In this document: positions 36,401 through 51,179 of the stretch, piece after piece
How positions within the stretch are numbered: position 1 is the stretch's first letter
Layout: each line of letters opens with the position of its first letter
Assembly: GCA_932521025.1 (NCBI GenBank)
Contig: OW051472.1
Span: forward strand, 8,866,001 to 8,930,000
DNA length: 64,000 nt
Direction of reading: 5' to 3'
DNA from: Oscheius onirici
Lineage: Eukaryota; Nematoda; Chromadorea; Rhabditida; Rhabditidae
Translations under genes and position numbers: made by a program
The notes under the pieces: model-generated
What the model saw: only the letters and a program-made list of their open reading frames with translations
Told to the model about the DNA's origin: nothing
The model's database searches: none

Positions 36401-39161
36401 ATGTGGGGCTCAAAAGTCCAGCTGGTTCTTCTTCTGGCAGCTGGCTGTCTCTCACATACCGTCGACAAACGAGACGTCTTTTTTCAAGATGTAGTTCGAC
36501 AGAGGAGTCTCGGAAATGCCGGAATCACTCAGGTTTTTTCTTCAAAATTTCTTAGGAGTTCAGACAAATTTCAGTGTCCGTGCGTTATGCACCCAGAGTC
36601 GAGACAGTGCATTTCTTACGACTCTCGCTATCAGGCTTCAACCATCGAGGAAGCCATTCTCACCTTTCAAGATCTCACCAAAGATACTTTTTTCGCCACT
36701 CCCGTTGTAATTTTCCCGTCGCAATGTCGCAATTTCGCGAAATTTCAGGACGCGGGAACGTTTTCCTGCCAGTCAGTCGAGTGTCAACAATGTTTCGGTC
36801 TCCTCTATTATCGACTTTTAGACGTAGGATTCATTAGAAGTGGATTCAGGTATGATCCGCCATATATTCTTCGAAAGTTTCTAGACCTTATACCAATGTA
36901 CTGCCTAGAAATCAACTCAACTCGAACTATTGTCCTCGGCTTAACTTCCCGACACCAACTGTGGTATTCTATTCTGAAGACAAAGTAACTTTTTCTTCTA
37001 GGTGCCTCCACCGCCTCGAGTGCCTGATTACGTACAAAAATTGATAGCTGCTGGGCAGCGGTATATGGCTTCTGGAGCTCTCTTTGCCCCTCCGAGACAA
37101 TTCCAAAACCGTAATAGATTCAGACCAGGACCGAGACCTCCTGGTGTACCACCACGTATGTTTATTTTTCTGAAACTGGTGTAGCGTAGTCCGAAATGTA
37201 GCTAAAGAATTAGACGGTCATTCAAGAACTTTTCATATGACATCAAGCCTGAAAATAACCTTTTAGCACAGTCGAGGAATCAGCAGCAGCCACAGCAGCC
37301 ACAGAGATGGCAACAAGCTCGACCTCAGCAGCCGCAACAATGGCAACAACAGCCTCAACAGCAATGGCAACAGCCAAGAGTACAGCAACAGCCACAGCAA
37401 TGGCAACAACCTGCTCAGCAACAGCCTCAACAGCAACCACAGCAATGGCAACAACCTGCTCAGCAACAGCCTCAACAGCAAACACAACAATGGCAGCAAC
37501 CTGCTCAGCAACAGCCACAGCAATGGCAGCAAAGACCTCAGTGGCAGCCGATTGTTCCAAGACCGTCTCCTCTTCAACAGATAGCATCTCAACTGGGTGA
37601 GTGTGCTATGCAAAAAAAACGTGAACGGAAGAACATTTAGTGTGGAATGCGATTGCTCGTAGATGGGAGCAGAGACCGAACAATCCGCCTCAGGTCACTC
37701 CTCGTCCTCATAATCCTCTTCTACAGCAGGGAAGACCGTGGCAGCAGAGTCAGCAATGGAGTCAGGCTCAGCTACAAGCAAATCAACAGGCACAGTGGAA
37801 TCAAGCCCAGTTGCAGGCAAACCAACAGGCTCAACTTCAAGCGAATCAGCAGGCTCAGTGGAATCAGGCACAGTTTCAAGCCAGCCAGCAAGGGCAACTG
37901 CAACAGCCTCAATGGAACCAGGGACAAGTTCAACAGCCCCAGTTGCAGCAGCCACAATGGCCTCAGCAATGGAACCAACAACTTACTCAGCCCGCTGTTC
38001 AGCAATCCGTTCTGCAACAGGCTCTTGGTCAGACTCATCAGGCTATCAGTAGATACGATATTTATTTATTTGACTCTCATTTTAGACCCACTAACTCAGC
38101 AATTGCCGAATCTTTTCGGGAATGGACAGCAGGGGCAGGGACAAGGCGGAGGAGGAGGCAGTATTGGAGGGAGTATCGGCGCCAGTGTCATTGGAGGTCT
38201 CTTCGGCAGAAAGAAGAGAGCAGCTGATCCGGTCGTCGGAAGACGCTTCAACATTGCCTGTGTGAAACGAGGCGAAACTACTTCTGAGAATGGAGAATTC
38301 TTGTCACTTTGTGGTAAGAAAATACCATTTTTTCATTATATTAGGCCACCAAATAAGTATTCAAAAACCACTCATAACTTTCTCAAAATTAAACAAAATC
38401 GGGCAAATTTGGTTTCAAAATGTAGATCTACCTGAGGCTGAATTAATAGGTTATATGAGAGACCTGGATATCTTACCGTTTGAGAACAGTGAACGGTTTC
38501 AGTTTTGACAAAAACAGTATTTCGCTCATATCTCCTCCGGGTTGCGTCCTAAGAAATAGTTGTCAATTACAATAATTACCGCCTCAAAAAGACGAGTATT
38601 ATGGTTTTTTGAAAAACGATTTTCGACTTTGGGATCACCCCTACACTGAAAATGTCCGGATGGCGCAGTGGGTTTGGGAAATTCACGCCGGGGCGACCAG
38701 GGTTCGAGACCGCCGAGAGAAAATCTTTTTGTTTTTTTAACTGTAGCATTATACTGGTCCAAAAATCACCACTGCAAACCACCCCTGTGAGAAAATACTG
38801 TTTTTTCATTATATCTCTATAGGAACTTGTTGGACATGGAGAGAGCTTCCCGACGACTACTTTCCTCGCATTTTGAACGAATTGAGCTGTCAAGAGGGCG
38901 ATTACTGTCTATCTGGTAGTTTTATGTTTTGTTTTGGAAAACAAGAGAATTCAGGATGGGGACAATGCCAGCAACAGTTCCGAAACGTCGATGTCCTGCG
39001 GAAAGTAGACGGCAGATGGGTTCCGACTACTGTTACGACAGCTACCTGTTGTGCGTTTTTTTACAGGATCAAAAGACTCAAAAAATTCAGGTGACTGTCG
39101 CGTAAAAGCAGGAACCGAAATACACGCCTTGGTCGTGGGAGACAGGCAGAGAACCGAGTAA
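36401..39161 (+). CDS. Secreted precursor: Gln-rich middle, RKKR site, IL-17-like cysteine-rich C-terminal domain
   Basis: A signal peptide (MWGSKVQLVLLLAAGCLSHT) is followed by a Cys-rich N-domain (CPCVMHPESRQC, CRNFAKFQ, CQSVECQQC). Next is a Pro/Arg stretch and about 200 residues of Q-rich repeats (WQQPAQQQPQQ; QAQLQANQQAQW), a Gly run, then GRKKRAADP, a furin-type site. The C-terminal domain has CVKRGE, LCGTCWTWRELPDDYFPRI, LSCQEGDYC, GQC, NVDVLRKVDGRWVP and a final CCDCRV. Cysteine spacing and the VLRK..W.P...C.C ending resemble IL-17 cytokines; noggin/trunk-type knots (YFPR) are an alternative. Introns are GT-AG and in phase, and the last exon ends at 39161. One intron holds a SINE. The stop lies 30 bp from the stop of the convergent IMPACT gene. 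The mature product would be a secreted dimeric signal (inference). Confidence 0.6.
38650..38727 (+). repeat. tRNA-derived SINE-like sequence in intron
   Basis: Box A (tggcgcagtggg) and box B (ggttcgagacc) have tRNA-like spacing. The surrounding intron ends are near-duplicates of each other (gaaaatac..ttttttcattatat at about 38322 and 38793), which could be target-site or splice-site duplication from the insertion. Confidence 0.55.
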
Positions 39162-39191
39162 TCTCAACGGGTATAAATCTCTTTATTTCTT

Positions 39192-41427
39192 CTAGCCTGA
39201 ATCTGAGCATTGAGTGATGATGTCCCTCGTCAAGTTGTTGATTATTCGAAAGCGATCCGGCCCGAGATGGATTCCACCGTACCATCTTGTTACGACTACC
39301 TGAAAAAAAAGAGAATTAGGATTGTTCACGGCCGGATATTTAACGCGTTTTTTAGAACGTAGAGCGTTTTTCGTCCCGTTTGGCTAGCAATTCACAGAGA
39401 ATACGATTAGGCAGTACGGATCAGACGCTCAGATTGTTTGTATGGTCTGCTCAAAAAGGAGAGAGAATACCGTAAGATTTTAGCTCTTCGCTTTTTTCCA
39501 ACTTTAGTCTACTAGGCTGGTCTCGAAGGGCAGAGCTAAAATCTTACGGTGATTCCTCTTCTTTTTGAACGAACTATAGTTTTCAAACAGTTTTCGGACG
39601 AATTGACTGACTGTTTGACACAAATTCGATAAAATCGTCCTACACTTGAAACTAGACTGGTTTTTTTTCAAAATTTATCGGTTGCGTGAAAAAACGCAAC
39701 TTGAGCCAAAGTAAATAAAAAAAATCTACCATGGTATTGTCGACTTTCATCTTTTCCATAATGTCCAGCATTTTGGGCGAGGCTCCATCCTCTCCGTCGT
39801 CAAAGCAATCGTGAAGCGAAAACTGTTTTCCCTCTTTCAGCTGAGTGATTCGATAGGCCCAAATGTTGTGAGTGGCCCTTGCTATTTTGTTGTTTGACTT
39901 CAGCTGTCGAATTACGACAGGAACCTGAATCAGTCATTATAAAGGAGAAGAGACCAACCTGTTCTTTGCTGGTAACTCGGCACAGATGCGCCTGGAAGTG
40001 GCTTTTTCTGTCAGTGAAGACAGTTCCATGGGCAATGTCCAGCAGGGGTTCGTTTGAACATTCCATTATGATGGGAGTTTCCGGAGCGACAATCTCTTTA
40101 TCATCACACTGCTCAGAGTTCTTAAAGAGAATTTGAACAAATTATAAAATTAAGCAAACTTGAAGAAAGTCATTGATGGCCGATATCCACATGAAAAGAA
40201 CCGGCATTCCAAGATTGTCAGCGTATGTCTCATTCAGAGAGTTTGTTAGATAGAGACGCTCATCGGGAGCCAGTGAAGGTCCACTCAGTTCGAATGAAGG
40301 CGGCGATCTGGAAGAGTTTTTGTATTTCAAAACTTAGGAAACTCTAGTATTTAACAAAACAAACGCACATTTTCTCAGGGGGTCACCTACTTTTTACAGA
40401 ACTTCCTACATACCGTAAAGGCTCTAATAGAAGCACCCCTGTACGCAATTACGTACGCATTTTTTTCGGGTTGATAATAAATTTTCCCGAATTTCCGATT
40501 ATTTTTCCCATACAGATAGACATCTACCAAGGAAAAAATAAATAAATTGAAAAATTATGTCTTCACCCCGAAAAAAATGCGTACGTAATTGCGTACAGGG
40601 ATGCTTCTATTAGAAGAAATACGGTATCTCCCTAGAATGTCCAACAATAAGAACAGACTCGTCATGGTCAAACGCAGAAAAGAGCATTTTCAGAAAATTA
40701 GTGAAAAGACCCAAATTGACAGTATACAGTATGTCCGTAAGAACTGTGAGTGGACCATTTTTCGGTGTTTCATTTTAGGACAAATGACTTCTTTTCTAGC
40801 CAGTTGTGTCTCCCCCAGAGACCTTTTCCTTGCTCTCATGTCCCCTTCGCTCATGTGACTGAACCTATGAGTAATCCCTGACTATATATATATTGCCTCT
40901 CGCACTGTCATGTTGGTCCTCTCTTCCTTCCCCTCTCGCTAATAGATCTGTATATTCTTATCGTACTTGTAAACGAGTATCTACAGTTCCTTTCTGGTTC
41001 TTCCTTCCGCGTTCAGTACAGTAAGAGAAAAGTTGACAAAAAAGAACTAGTCACCTGCTCGGATAGTCGTAAGGCAGATTCACGGTCAGACGAATGCTTC
41101 TATTGAAACTGAGGATAATTCTCGTTAGAGAGTCTTGGAAAAAGAGATCCGGATAGATTGATTGGATCACTTCAATTTCCTCAAGTCTCGCCGATTCATC
41201 TGCAGCCGACACGTGCAGAGATGAGTCTTCTGGAAGTGTAAATTAAAAAAAACTTTAAACGATTCACCTGCTTCAATGGTGAGATCAGTCAGAGCTTCAC
41301 AAGGTTCTATCTCCTTCTTTCTTAGCATCCCTAAAAATTGCTCGTTTTTTTAACAAAAAAAGTTACCTGGTCGATAGAGAGCCTGTTCTTGTTTCCTCCT
41401 ATCCTTGTGCTTCTCTTCTTCCTTCAT
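39192..41427 (-). CDS. impt-1: IMPACT homologue (RWD plus UPF0029/IMPACT domain)
   Basis: Starts MKEEEKHKDRRKQEQ at 41427. The RWD domain follows (LEEIEVIQSIYPDLFF, NLPYDYPS, SPPSFELSGP, then WISAINDFLQ). The IMPACT domain is very clear: GTVFTDRKSHFQAHLCRVTS, KIARATHNIWAYRI, DDGEDGASPKMLDIM, and in the last exon VVVTRWYGGIHLGPDRF with stop at 39192. IMPACT binds GCN1 and restrains GCN2-dependent phosphorylation of eIF2alpha. Seven exons with GT-AG introns; the intron near 40400-41050 carries an A-type MITE. The ATG sits just after a CTAAAG acceptor-like site. It is divergent from NAA50, with 163 bp between the start codons. Complete. Confidence 0.92.
40411..40625. mobile_element. Foldback MITE, A-type core, in IMPACT intron
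   Basis: Ends taccgtaaaggctctaatag and tctattagaagaaatacggta. Internal gtacgcaattacgtacgca is inverted at the right, and the core has tttcccatacagatagacatct. Confidence 0.9.
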
Positions 41428-41590
41428 GGCTTTAGAACAAAAAAAGGCTTTGGAAAAGGGCTCGATGTATTTCCGCTACTGTGTCTTTCAATAAAGTTCC
41501 GACGACAATTTGCGTACTCTTCGCTTTAAAAACTCGCTTGCTTTTCTCCAGCTCTTCAACTTGATTCTGCACGATCAATCGATAAACAAT
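41428..41590. promoter_or_regulatory. Divergent promoter region IMPACT/NAA50
   Basis: Only 163 bp separate the two opposite start codons, so a shared bidirectional promoter is likely. I see no TATA box. The NAA50 start at 41591 is the first in-frame ATG. Confidence 0.5.
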
Positions 41591-42790
41591 ATGTCCCCCT
41601 CGATTGACGTCGTCCAAAATCTCAGTCAGTTGGATCTGAACGGAACGGAGAAGAGAAAATTCGCTGGAAGATGCGACCTGCAGCTTGGAGACATAACTCA
41701 TCATAATGTGCTGGTACTGTTTTAAAATCTTACGTTTAAGAGAAAAAAATTTCAGCAATTGAAAAAACTGAACCAGGCAGTCTTTCCCGTAACTTACAAT
41801 GACAAATTCTACACAGAGGTATACCTATCAAATACTTAATCTTTATTTTTGTTTTTTTAAGGTGGCAAATACTGGGAATTTGACCAAACTGGCTTATTTC
41901 AATGATGTCGTGGTCGGAGCCGTCTGCTGTCGAGTCGACAGTCACGAGGGACAGAAAGGTAAGTGTTTAGACTCTCAGTGTTAATCTTTTCTTTAGCCCT
42001 CTACATCATGACGCTTGGAACTCTTGCCCCTTACAGACAGTAAGTTTTTATCCTTCCTTAAAATTTAATGTTTTTTTTAAAGAATGGGAATCGGGGAGCT
42101 CCTCCTCCAGCATGTGTTTGATCTCGCAAAGAAGGACTCTGCCTTCAAATATGTCTTCCTCCATGTTCAGGTGAGTTCAGCCAACAAAAAATGGATTGCT
42201 TATAGTTTTTTTAAAGAAAGAGAATACAGTTCTCCCAGAACATTAGATACTCAGCCAAGTTGAACAATATTTTATAATTTTTCGCCACAATCCAGTGCCT
42301 CGCTTGCACAAATATCTAAATATTAGAAATCTGTCCTTTAAAACGTGCCTTTTTCGGGATGAACATAACATTTTCTAGTTTTGTGGCATTTTGCACAGCC
42401 GTCTATATTGATCCGAGCTACAACTCGGCAGAACGTCACAGCGCTGGGAAATTTTTCTTAAATCCAAAAAAGGTATTTTCTGGGTTTCCCTCTTACAGCA
42501 CACCTGGAAAACATCAGTGCAGTTCAATAGAACACGGCGTTTTTTTGGTTGCCACGGCACGTTCGGGGCTATTATCAAATCGAGACCACAGATCACTCCC
42601 TTTGTCATCCTCTCCTCGACTTAAATCAGTTTCTGTCTAACAATTTATCAGTATTTTCTGTCTTCAGACGAATAATGAGACGGCTCTCCAATTCTACAAG
42701 AAGTTTGGCTTCGAGAACACCGGTCTCGCCGAGAAGTACTACAAACGGATCGAGCCTGCCGACGCCTACATTCTCGTTAAAACTCTCTAA
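41591..42790 (+). CDS. naa-50: N-alpha-acetyltransferase 50 (NAA50)
   Basis: MSPSIDVVQNLSQ is followed by CDLQLGDITHHNVL and, in later exons, LKKLNQAVFPVTYNDKFY, LTKLAYFNDVVVGAVCCRVD, LYIMTLGTLAPYRQMGIG and FYKKFGFE, ending YYKRIEPADAYILVKTL with stop at 42788-42790. The RxxGxG acetyl-CoA-binding motif (RQMGIG) and the YKRIEPADA hairpin of NAA50 are intact. The enzyme acetylates Met-starting N-termini and Lys, and in animals supports sister-chromatid cohesion. The N-terminal extension of about 25 residues before GDI is longer than in human NAA50. One large intron (about 42174-42665) holds repetitive sequence. The pi-class GST starts 142 bp downstream on the same strand. Confidence 0.94.
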
Positions 42791-42932
42791 TTCTCCCGTT
42801 TTGTTGACCAGTTGCCGCTTTTTTCTTGTTATTAAAAGCTTCCGATTATCGATTTCCTCCACGCCTCTTTGGTTTTCTCCACTTCAGCGCTTTCTTCTCA
42901 CTGTTCTCTCTGTCTATTCGAACCAGTTCAGA

Positions 42933-44173
42933 ATGTCCTACAAGATTTCCTACTTCGATATCCGCGGTCTGGCTGAGCCGATTCGCATGCTGTTGGCCGA
43001 TAATGGCGCGAAGTTCGAGGATCACAGATTCAGCTACGCTGACTGGCCAAAGTTTAAGCCTCAAATGGTAAGAGTTCTAGTTTTTTGTTCAAAAAGTTTA
43101 ATTCCAGCAATTCGGACAGGTGCCTTGTTTGTTCGACGGCGATGAGCAGATTGTTCAGTCTGGAGCCATCCTTCGTCATCTGGCTCGGAAGTTCAGTGAG
43201 TTACCGTTTGAAATTTTTGTTCAAATAAGTGTGGAAACTTTAGAGCACTATCCACACTTGTTTTCAGCAGTTTTCTATGTCATAATGACCTAGGGTGCCT
43301 AACAAAAAATAGGGATTAAACAACATTCGCAGACTGTGTCAGGCGAGGCTTTCCTCTCGAAATAGCTCCTTAATATGTCCAAAACAAAACATGTCCTAGT
43401 GCTCTAAAAAATACCAGCCGATTTCGTCGTCTGACGACGTCGTACCCCTATTTTGGATGCCCTACAACAAAGTTTTACGTTTTCCAACTCCTTTGGCGAA
43501 ATACGAAACCTAATCGCACGACATACCTTGTTAGCTTCGGCTTCATAGTGTCCAACCGGAGGGGGACTTGAAACCCATCAAAAGCTCAACATTTTGCAAA
43601 ACGGACGCGGTAGCTGGATTCCTCAGAAAATTTCGATAAAACAGGCTCGCTTTCTGCCGTAATATAAGGAGGTGAAAAGTTCAAAATAGATTTCGGATGA
43701 CCTTAGCGTTTTAATAAGAGAGGATTCAGATTTGAACGGAAGCAACGAATCAGAGACTACCTTCATCGACATGTTCGCTGAAGGCGTTCGGGATGTTCAC
43801 GTCAAGTACACGACGATGATTTACAAGGACTACGTAAGTTTTCTTCCCGTTCTCATCCTTATTCCTTTTCCAGGAAGATGGAAAGGCTCCCTACATTTCC
43901 GAGACACTTCCCGTCGAACTGACGAAGCTCGAATCTCTTCTGAAGACGTACCAGCACGGAGAGAAGTTTGTCGCCGGAGAGAAGATCTCCTATGCCGACT
44001 ATGTGCTCTTCGAAGAGCTCGACATTCATCTGATTCTGGATCCCCACTGTCTGGACAAGTACCCAGTTCTCAAGGCCTACCACGGACGATTCTCCAACCG
44101 CGCCACTCTCAGGGCCTATCTGGATCAACGCGCTGCCGCAAATGGCTTCGTAAACGGCAATGGAAAGCAGTAA
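42933..44173 (+). CDS. gst-1: Pi-class glutathione S-transferase
   Basis: MSYKISYFDIRGLAEPIRML carries the catalytic Tyr of the N-terminal thioredoxin fold. QSGAILRHLARKF is the glutathione gamma-glutamyl-binding segment. The all-helical domain (MFAEGVRDVHVKYTTMIY, KFVAGEKISYADYVL, HCLDKYPVLKAYHGR) ends NGFVNGNGKQ, the same ending as vertebrate GSTP. The stop is at 44171-44173 and AATAAA at about 44218. Four exons; the third intron (about 43200-43733) is enlarged by a dispersed repeat also found at 61761. A ttcag acceptor-like site ends 1 bp before the start, and the gene could be the second gene of an operon with NAA50. Function is conjugation of electrophiles to glutathione. Confidence 0.95.
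43415..43730. repeat. Dispersed repeat, copy 1 (GST intron)
   Basis: It begins ccagccgatttcgtcgtctg, contains the palindromic tgacgacgtcgt, and ends with cgttttaataagagagga. A co-linear copy of about 330 bp lies at 61761-62090, with many substitutions but the same order of words (gtgtcc/tgccaaaccgg, ggtagctggattcctc, ggtgaaaagttc). Confidence 0.85.
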
Positions 44174-44290
44174 ATACTCTTGTAAAAAAGTTTACCTGTA
44201 AATCTCTGAAATTTTCCAATAAACTTTTTATTGCTTTACAAAAGTTTTGTGATTTTACAATGTACAAGAGAATATGAACACTATTAACAA

Positions 44291-45409
44291 TCAGTTATTT
44301 ACACTTTGTACAGAACCAACATAGAGCCGAGTCAACAAACTGATAAGAGCTGACAGGAAAGGCCTCCTTTGAAGACGGTCAAGAGAGACTGCTGTAGGAG
44401 TCTCAGTTGTTTCATTCGGGAGTCTGACTTTTGGGCAGGAGACAGCTGAAACTGTTCGTTCAGATAGAAGAGAAAAATACCGTAACTCAATACGTTTGCT
44501 GAGAGTCTCATTTTCTTTGACATAGCTACCGTAAAACCTCCATTAGAAGCACCCCTTACGTAATATACGCCATTACGTATTCACGTTTTTCACGGTCAAG
44601 ACGACAGTTTTCAGCTTTTTGGTGTTCTACAAAGTTGTAGAGGACGTCAGGGGCTATAACTCTGCAGAACATCACAAAGTCAGAAAATGCCGTCTTGACC
44701 ACAAAACACGTGAATACGTAATTGCATATCTTACGTATAGGGGCCTCTAATAGAGGTTTTCGGATACTGGTCTCATAAGGAATACAAGACAGTTACTGTA
44801 CCGCCCGATCCCATGTCAAGTTCCTCCCACAGGGAAGAAGAAAATTGATAGTCGCTGTTGCCCGAACGAACCTCAAGAAGCAGAAAGTCTATTTCTGGTA
44901 CCAGCTTGGACTGTAGTCTGCCCATCTGTTGTCCGAGTCTCTTTCGCATTGATCCCTTCTCTTCCTTCCGTTGTCTGAAAGCTGAAGGTTACAGAGGATA
45001 AAAAGAAGGACTACTCTTTGAGTTGAGCGATGCTGGTCTCTATTTGTTGGACGAATAGAATGATTCTGTCACAGACTTCAGTAGCCGGCTCTTTCGATCT
45101 TTCCACTATCGGACCTGAACTGTGTTTTTTCACAGAATCTACAATATGACACCAAGTTGTTTGATTGAAGGGAACAAAACTGTCAGCAAGTTTCTAACAC
45201 TCTCGACTATCCGGGCCTGAATCTGTTGTTCATTTCCAAACAATCGTAACCACCTCATGCATTGACGGCTCATAATCTTCTTCTTCATCCTCAACTGACT
45301 CTTGGGCACTTTCAGCCTCCTCTTCTTCTTCTTTGAAGTCTTCAGATAGTCCTACCACTTGTGAAAAGGAAATTTCCAGATCCATTTCTTCCAAAACTTC
45401 AAGAGTCAT
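44291..45409 (-). CDS. Unidentified acidic coiled-coil protein
   Basis: From ATG 45409 (MTLEVLEEMDLEISF) an acidic run (KEEEEEAESAQES) is followed by short exons encoding IVESVRNL, then PIVERSKEPATEVCDRIIL and QQIETSIAQLK, then a basic coiled coil (QRKEEKGSMRKRLGQQMGRL). The last exons read SAVSCPKVRLPNET and end LYVGSVQSVNN at 44291. All joins have GT-AG signals but several are short and the frame choices were guided by openness, so the model is tentative. No family recognised. The intron at 44524-44770 is filled by a B-type foldback MITE. Confidence 0.45.
44527..44766. mobile_element. Foldback MITE, B-type core
   Basis: Ends taccgtaaaacctccattag and tctaatagaggttttcgga. The inner motifs are acgccattacgtattcacg and its inverted copy, with gttgtagaggacgtcagggg in the centre. 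Confidence 0.9.
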
Positions 45410-46731
45410 CTGCAAGTATTCAGAAGCATAAAAAGCAATCGTCTTCGATCGATACTCGCTTTTCGGAACAGAAAACTACAAAACTTTGGGTGAATTCAGA
45501 GACGGTAATTTTTCAAATGGCGGCCGAACAAAGCAACTGCTTAGAGAACTGGTCGTTACGAAACGTTTCGTAACGTTGTACCAGGAGTCGAAGACAGGTA
45601 AATAGAGAGTATTGGTAGAATCTGGAGAGAGTAGGAACTGGATGGGGAAGAAGTACTATCAAATACATAATTGAATACCCAATATATTGAGATATGTGTA
45701 GAAGATCCAGGACAAACCCAAAATATTGAGAATATCCAGAAAACTGGTTTGAAAAAACTTGCCGAATTTCTCATGATGAAAAAAGTCTTCCTTTTCCAAA
45801 AGGCTGACCATTCGAAAGACCTGTTTGACATATCTTTTTGGTCAAAAATCCTTCTAATGTCTTCCTTATTGAAAATTGATACTTTCCCATCTAAACGGTT
45901 TGTCCACAGCCATTTTTCCCGCATTTTCTTTCTGAATAACCAAGAGTATTTCTCCGAGTACTGATTTTTATACCTCTGTCTTCTTGTAATTCGTTCTGCT
46001 CCTTTCCTGGATTCTGACTCACGGCAACGTGTTGACGTGATTTCGAAACCGTTGTTTATTTCTTCGTATTTAAGAACCAGCTGTGTGTTGTGTCAGAGAA
46101 CGTCGCGGCTCTTTAATTACATACACTCATAGACTCGTTTCACTTTCCTCCTAACCCTCTTTATCTTTTTTTCCAACTTTTGACCAAGATTAAATGGAAT
46201 CGTCCTGCGATTATAAAGAAGAAGAGGAAGAAGTTAGGCCCTATAAAAAGTTCATACAAACAGAAAAGAGATTTTTTTTCCTATTTTCTAAGTTTAGTCT
46301 TATCTGCCCAAGTTCCATCGGTTGTTTGTCCAACACCAGATGTTGTCCCCTCACCCATTTTATCGATTGACGGATCTGCTTTCCTCTTTCTTCTATGAGA
46401 AATTTTAATATTATCATTTCGGCGAACATTTCGCAAGGTCCGTATAATTGCATTGCCCGCGGAACAGCCCCGCCTGACCGCGATGACGTAGACGATCCGT
46501 CAGAGCAGCTATTTTTAGCTCGTTTTCTGCTCACTTCCCTATTTGCGGAAGGAGTCTTTCAAAACAGTTTTCTCTCTCTCGAACTAGCTTAATCCGCTCT
46601 TGATTTTATGTCCCTTTCCGCATAATCTTTGTCTGTTACCAGTCACTCTTTTCCGGTCACGTGCTTTACTTTCCGCCCGAGCTTGAATCACTCTTTTCCC
46701 ATATAAAAACATCACAAATTTCAGTCGTTTG
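45410..46731. other. Spacer between coiled-coil gene and copine
   Basis: Contains a perfect 22-bp palindrome at 45554-45575 (see findings). At 45671-45964 there are open frames on both strands without recognisable domains. At 46440-46500 a GC-richer block includes tgacgta. The last 50 bp hold an atttcag acceptor-like site (AG at 46723-46724) before the copine ATG. Confidence 0.4.
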
Positions 46732-49904
<3,173 letters not shown>

Positions 49905-50153
49905 CAAGTGCTACGATCCTTCCTGAGCCATATCGCCGATAAACACTTGCCGTGCTGCTACAGAAACATAATACTTTGTGATCTCGCTGTTCAAATCAAT
50001 GAATTTTTCTCAACTTTTTCTTCTAAAAATGGTCCCAAAACGTTGAAAGGCATAAAAGCGTTTTAACTTGTCAAGACTTGTCAGCCTTGAGTAATAATCT
50101 TCTACTTGTGAGACTTTTCGCTTCACTTTGGAGTCGTCAGTGCTCCTGTGCGG

Positions 50154-50503
50154 ATGTCTTCTTCTAGCCTAGGTGGGTGTTTATACTTTTTTCAAATTTT
50201 TTCCACACTTTCGTCCATACTCTCTATTGCCTTTCCCTCTCACCTTGACTAGGATTTGTGCTTGTCCCGAGCAACTCAGATCTGAAAACCCTAGTCTTCA
50301 GCTCGAGGGCCGATTCGGGTTTCGGTAAAAATCTCTTCGGAGTGACCAGCAAATCGGGCATTTGGAGACTGGAGAATGTCAAGGCGCTGGGAGATTGGCT
50401 ATTGAAAGAATTTAAAAAAAAACAAGAAACACTTGAAATGTTTGATCGTTCTTTCCGTCTGTTTGCAGGTTCTGGCAGAGACGAGCTCCCATCATGCTGA
50501 GCT
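50154..50503 (+). CDS. Minigene in left arm of the inverted repeat, uncertain
   Basis: ATG 50154 (MSSSSLG) with donor at 50173 and an acceptor before GFVLVPSNSDLKTLVF. The frame continues FSSRADSGFGKNLFGVTSK to a stop near 50500. No family is recognised. The 3' part is interrupted compared with the right-arm copy, which reads WQRRAPIMLQLPELIV and RIGKRWRNRVDQGNRMGF, so neither copy is intact end to end. It may be a pseudogene or part of a structured non-coding transcript. Confidence 0.3.
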
Positions 50504-51179
50504 GATATACCTGAGCTGATATTTCCCTTGTGGATTTCCTAGTTTCGAGGTTGGGAACAGAATTGACCAAGATAGCAGAATGGGATTTGATCACCCGATA
50601 AAACTGAACCAACGAAGTTGAATGACAAGAATATGGAGCCTGACGAGAGATTGCCAGAGAACTGCTACAAAATTGCTAGAGAAAGATGCGCTCACTGTCT
50701 TGAAAAACGGATTTGGTCCCGAGATGACAGAAAAATGTGCTTTGGGAGACGGGTGATGTCCAATTTATTCTCGAATTTTGACAAGTCGAGACAGGTCGAG
50801 GCGGAGCAAATAGATCAAGGATGATACCGGATAATTCTTTACCCGTCTCGACAGGTCGAAATTTGTAAAAAAAAAAGTATTTGACCCGTTTCGACAGGTC
50901 AAATTTCAAGGAAAAATTGGGCATGACCCGTCTGCCAAATCACTTTTTTCTGTCGTCTCGGGTGATAAAATACGTTTTCCACCACAGTGAGTCCATCTAG
51001 CCATTTTCTAGGAGTTCTGTAGCAATCTCGTCAGGCAATCCATATTCTCCTTGTCAGCCACTTTTTTCTCGCATCGGATGATCAAATCCCTTTTCCACGA
51101 CAGTGAGCTTTTTAGCAGTTCTGTAGCAATCTCGTCAGGAATTTCATATTCTCTTCGTCAGCCAATCTTCTCGATCAGC

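Noticed and set aside
37243-37613. Two long minus-strand open frames of Leu/Val/Ala repeats
   Set aside because: They are the antisense reading of the CAG-rich Gln repeats of the cystine-knot precursor gene.
45556-45964. Open frames on both strands
   Set aside because: No splice signals, domain or start context; AT-rich low-complexity sequence can stay open by chance.
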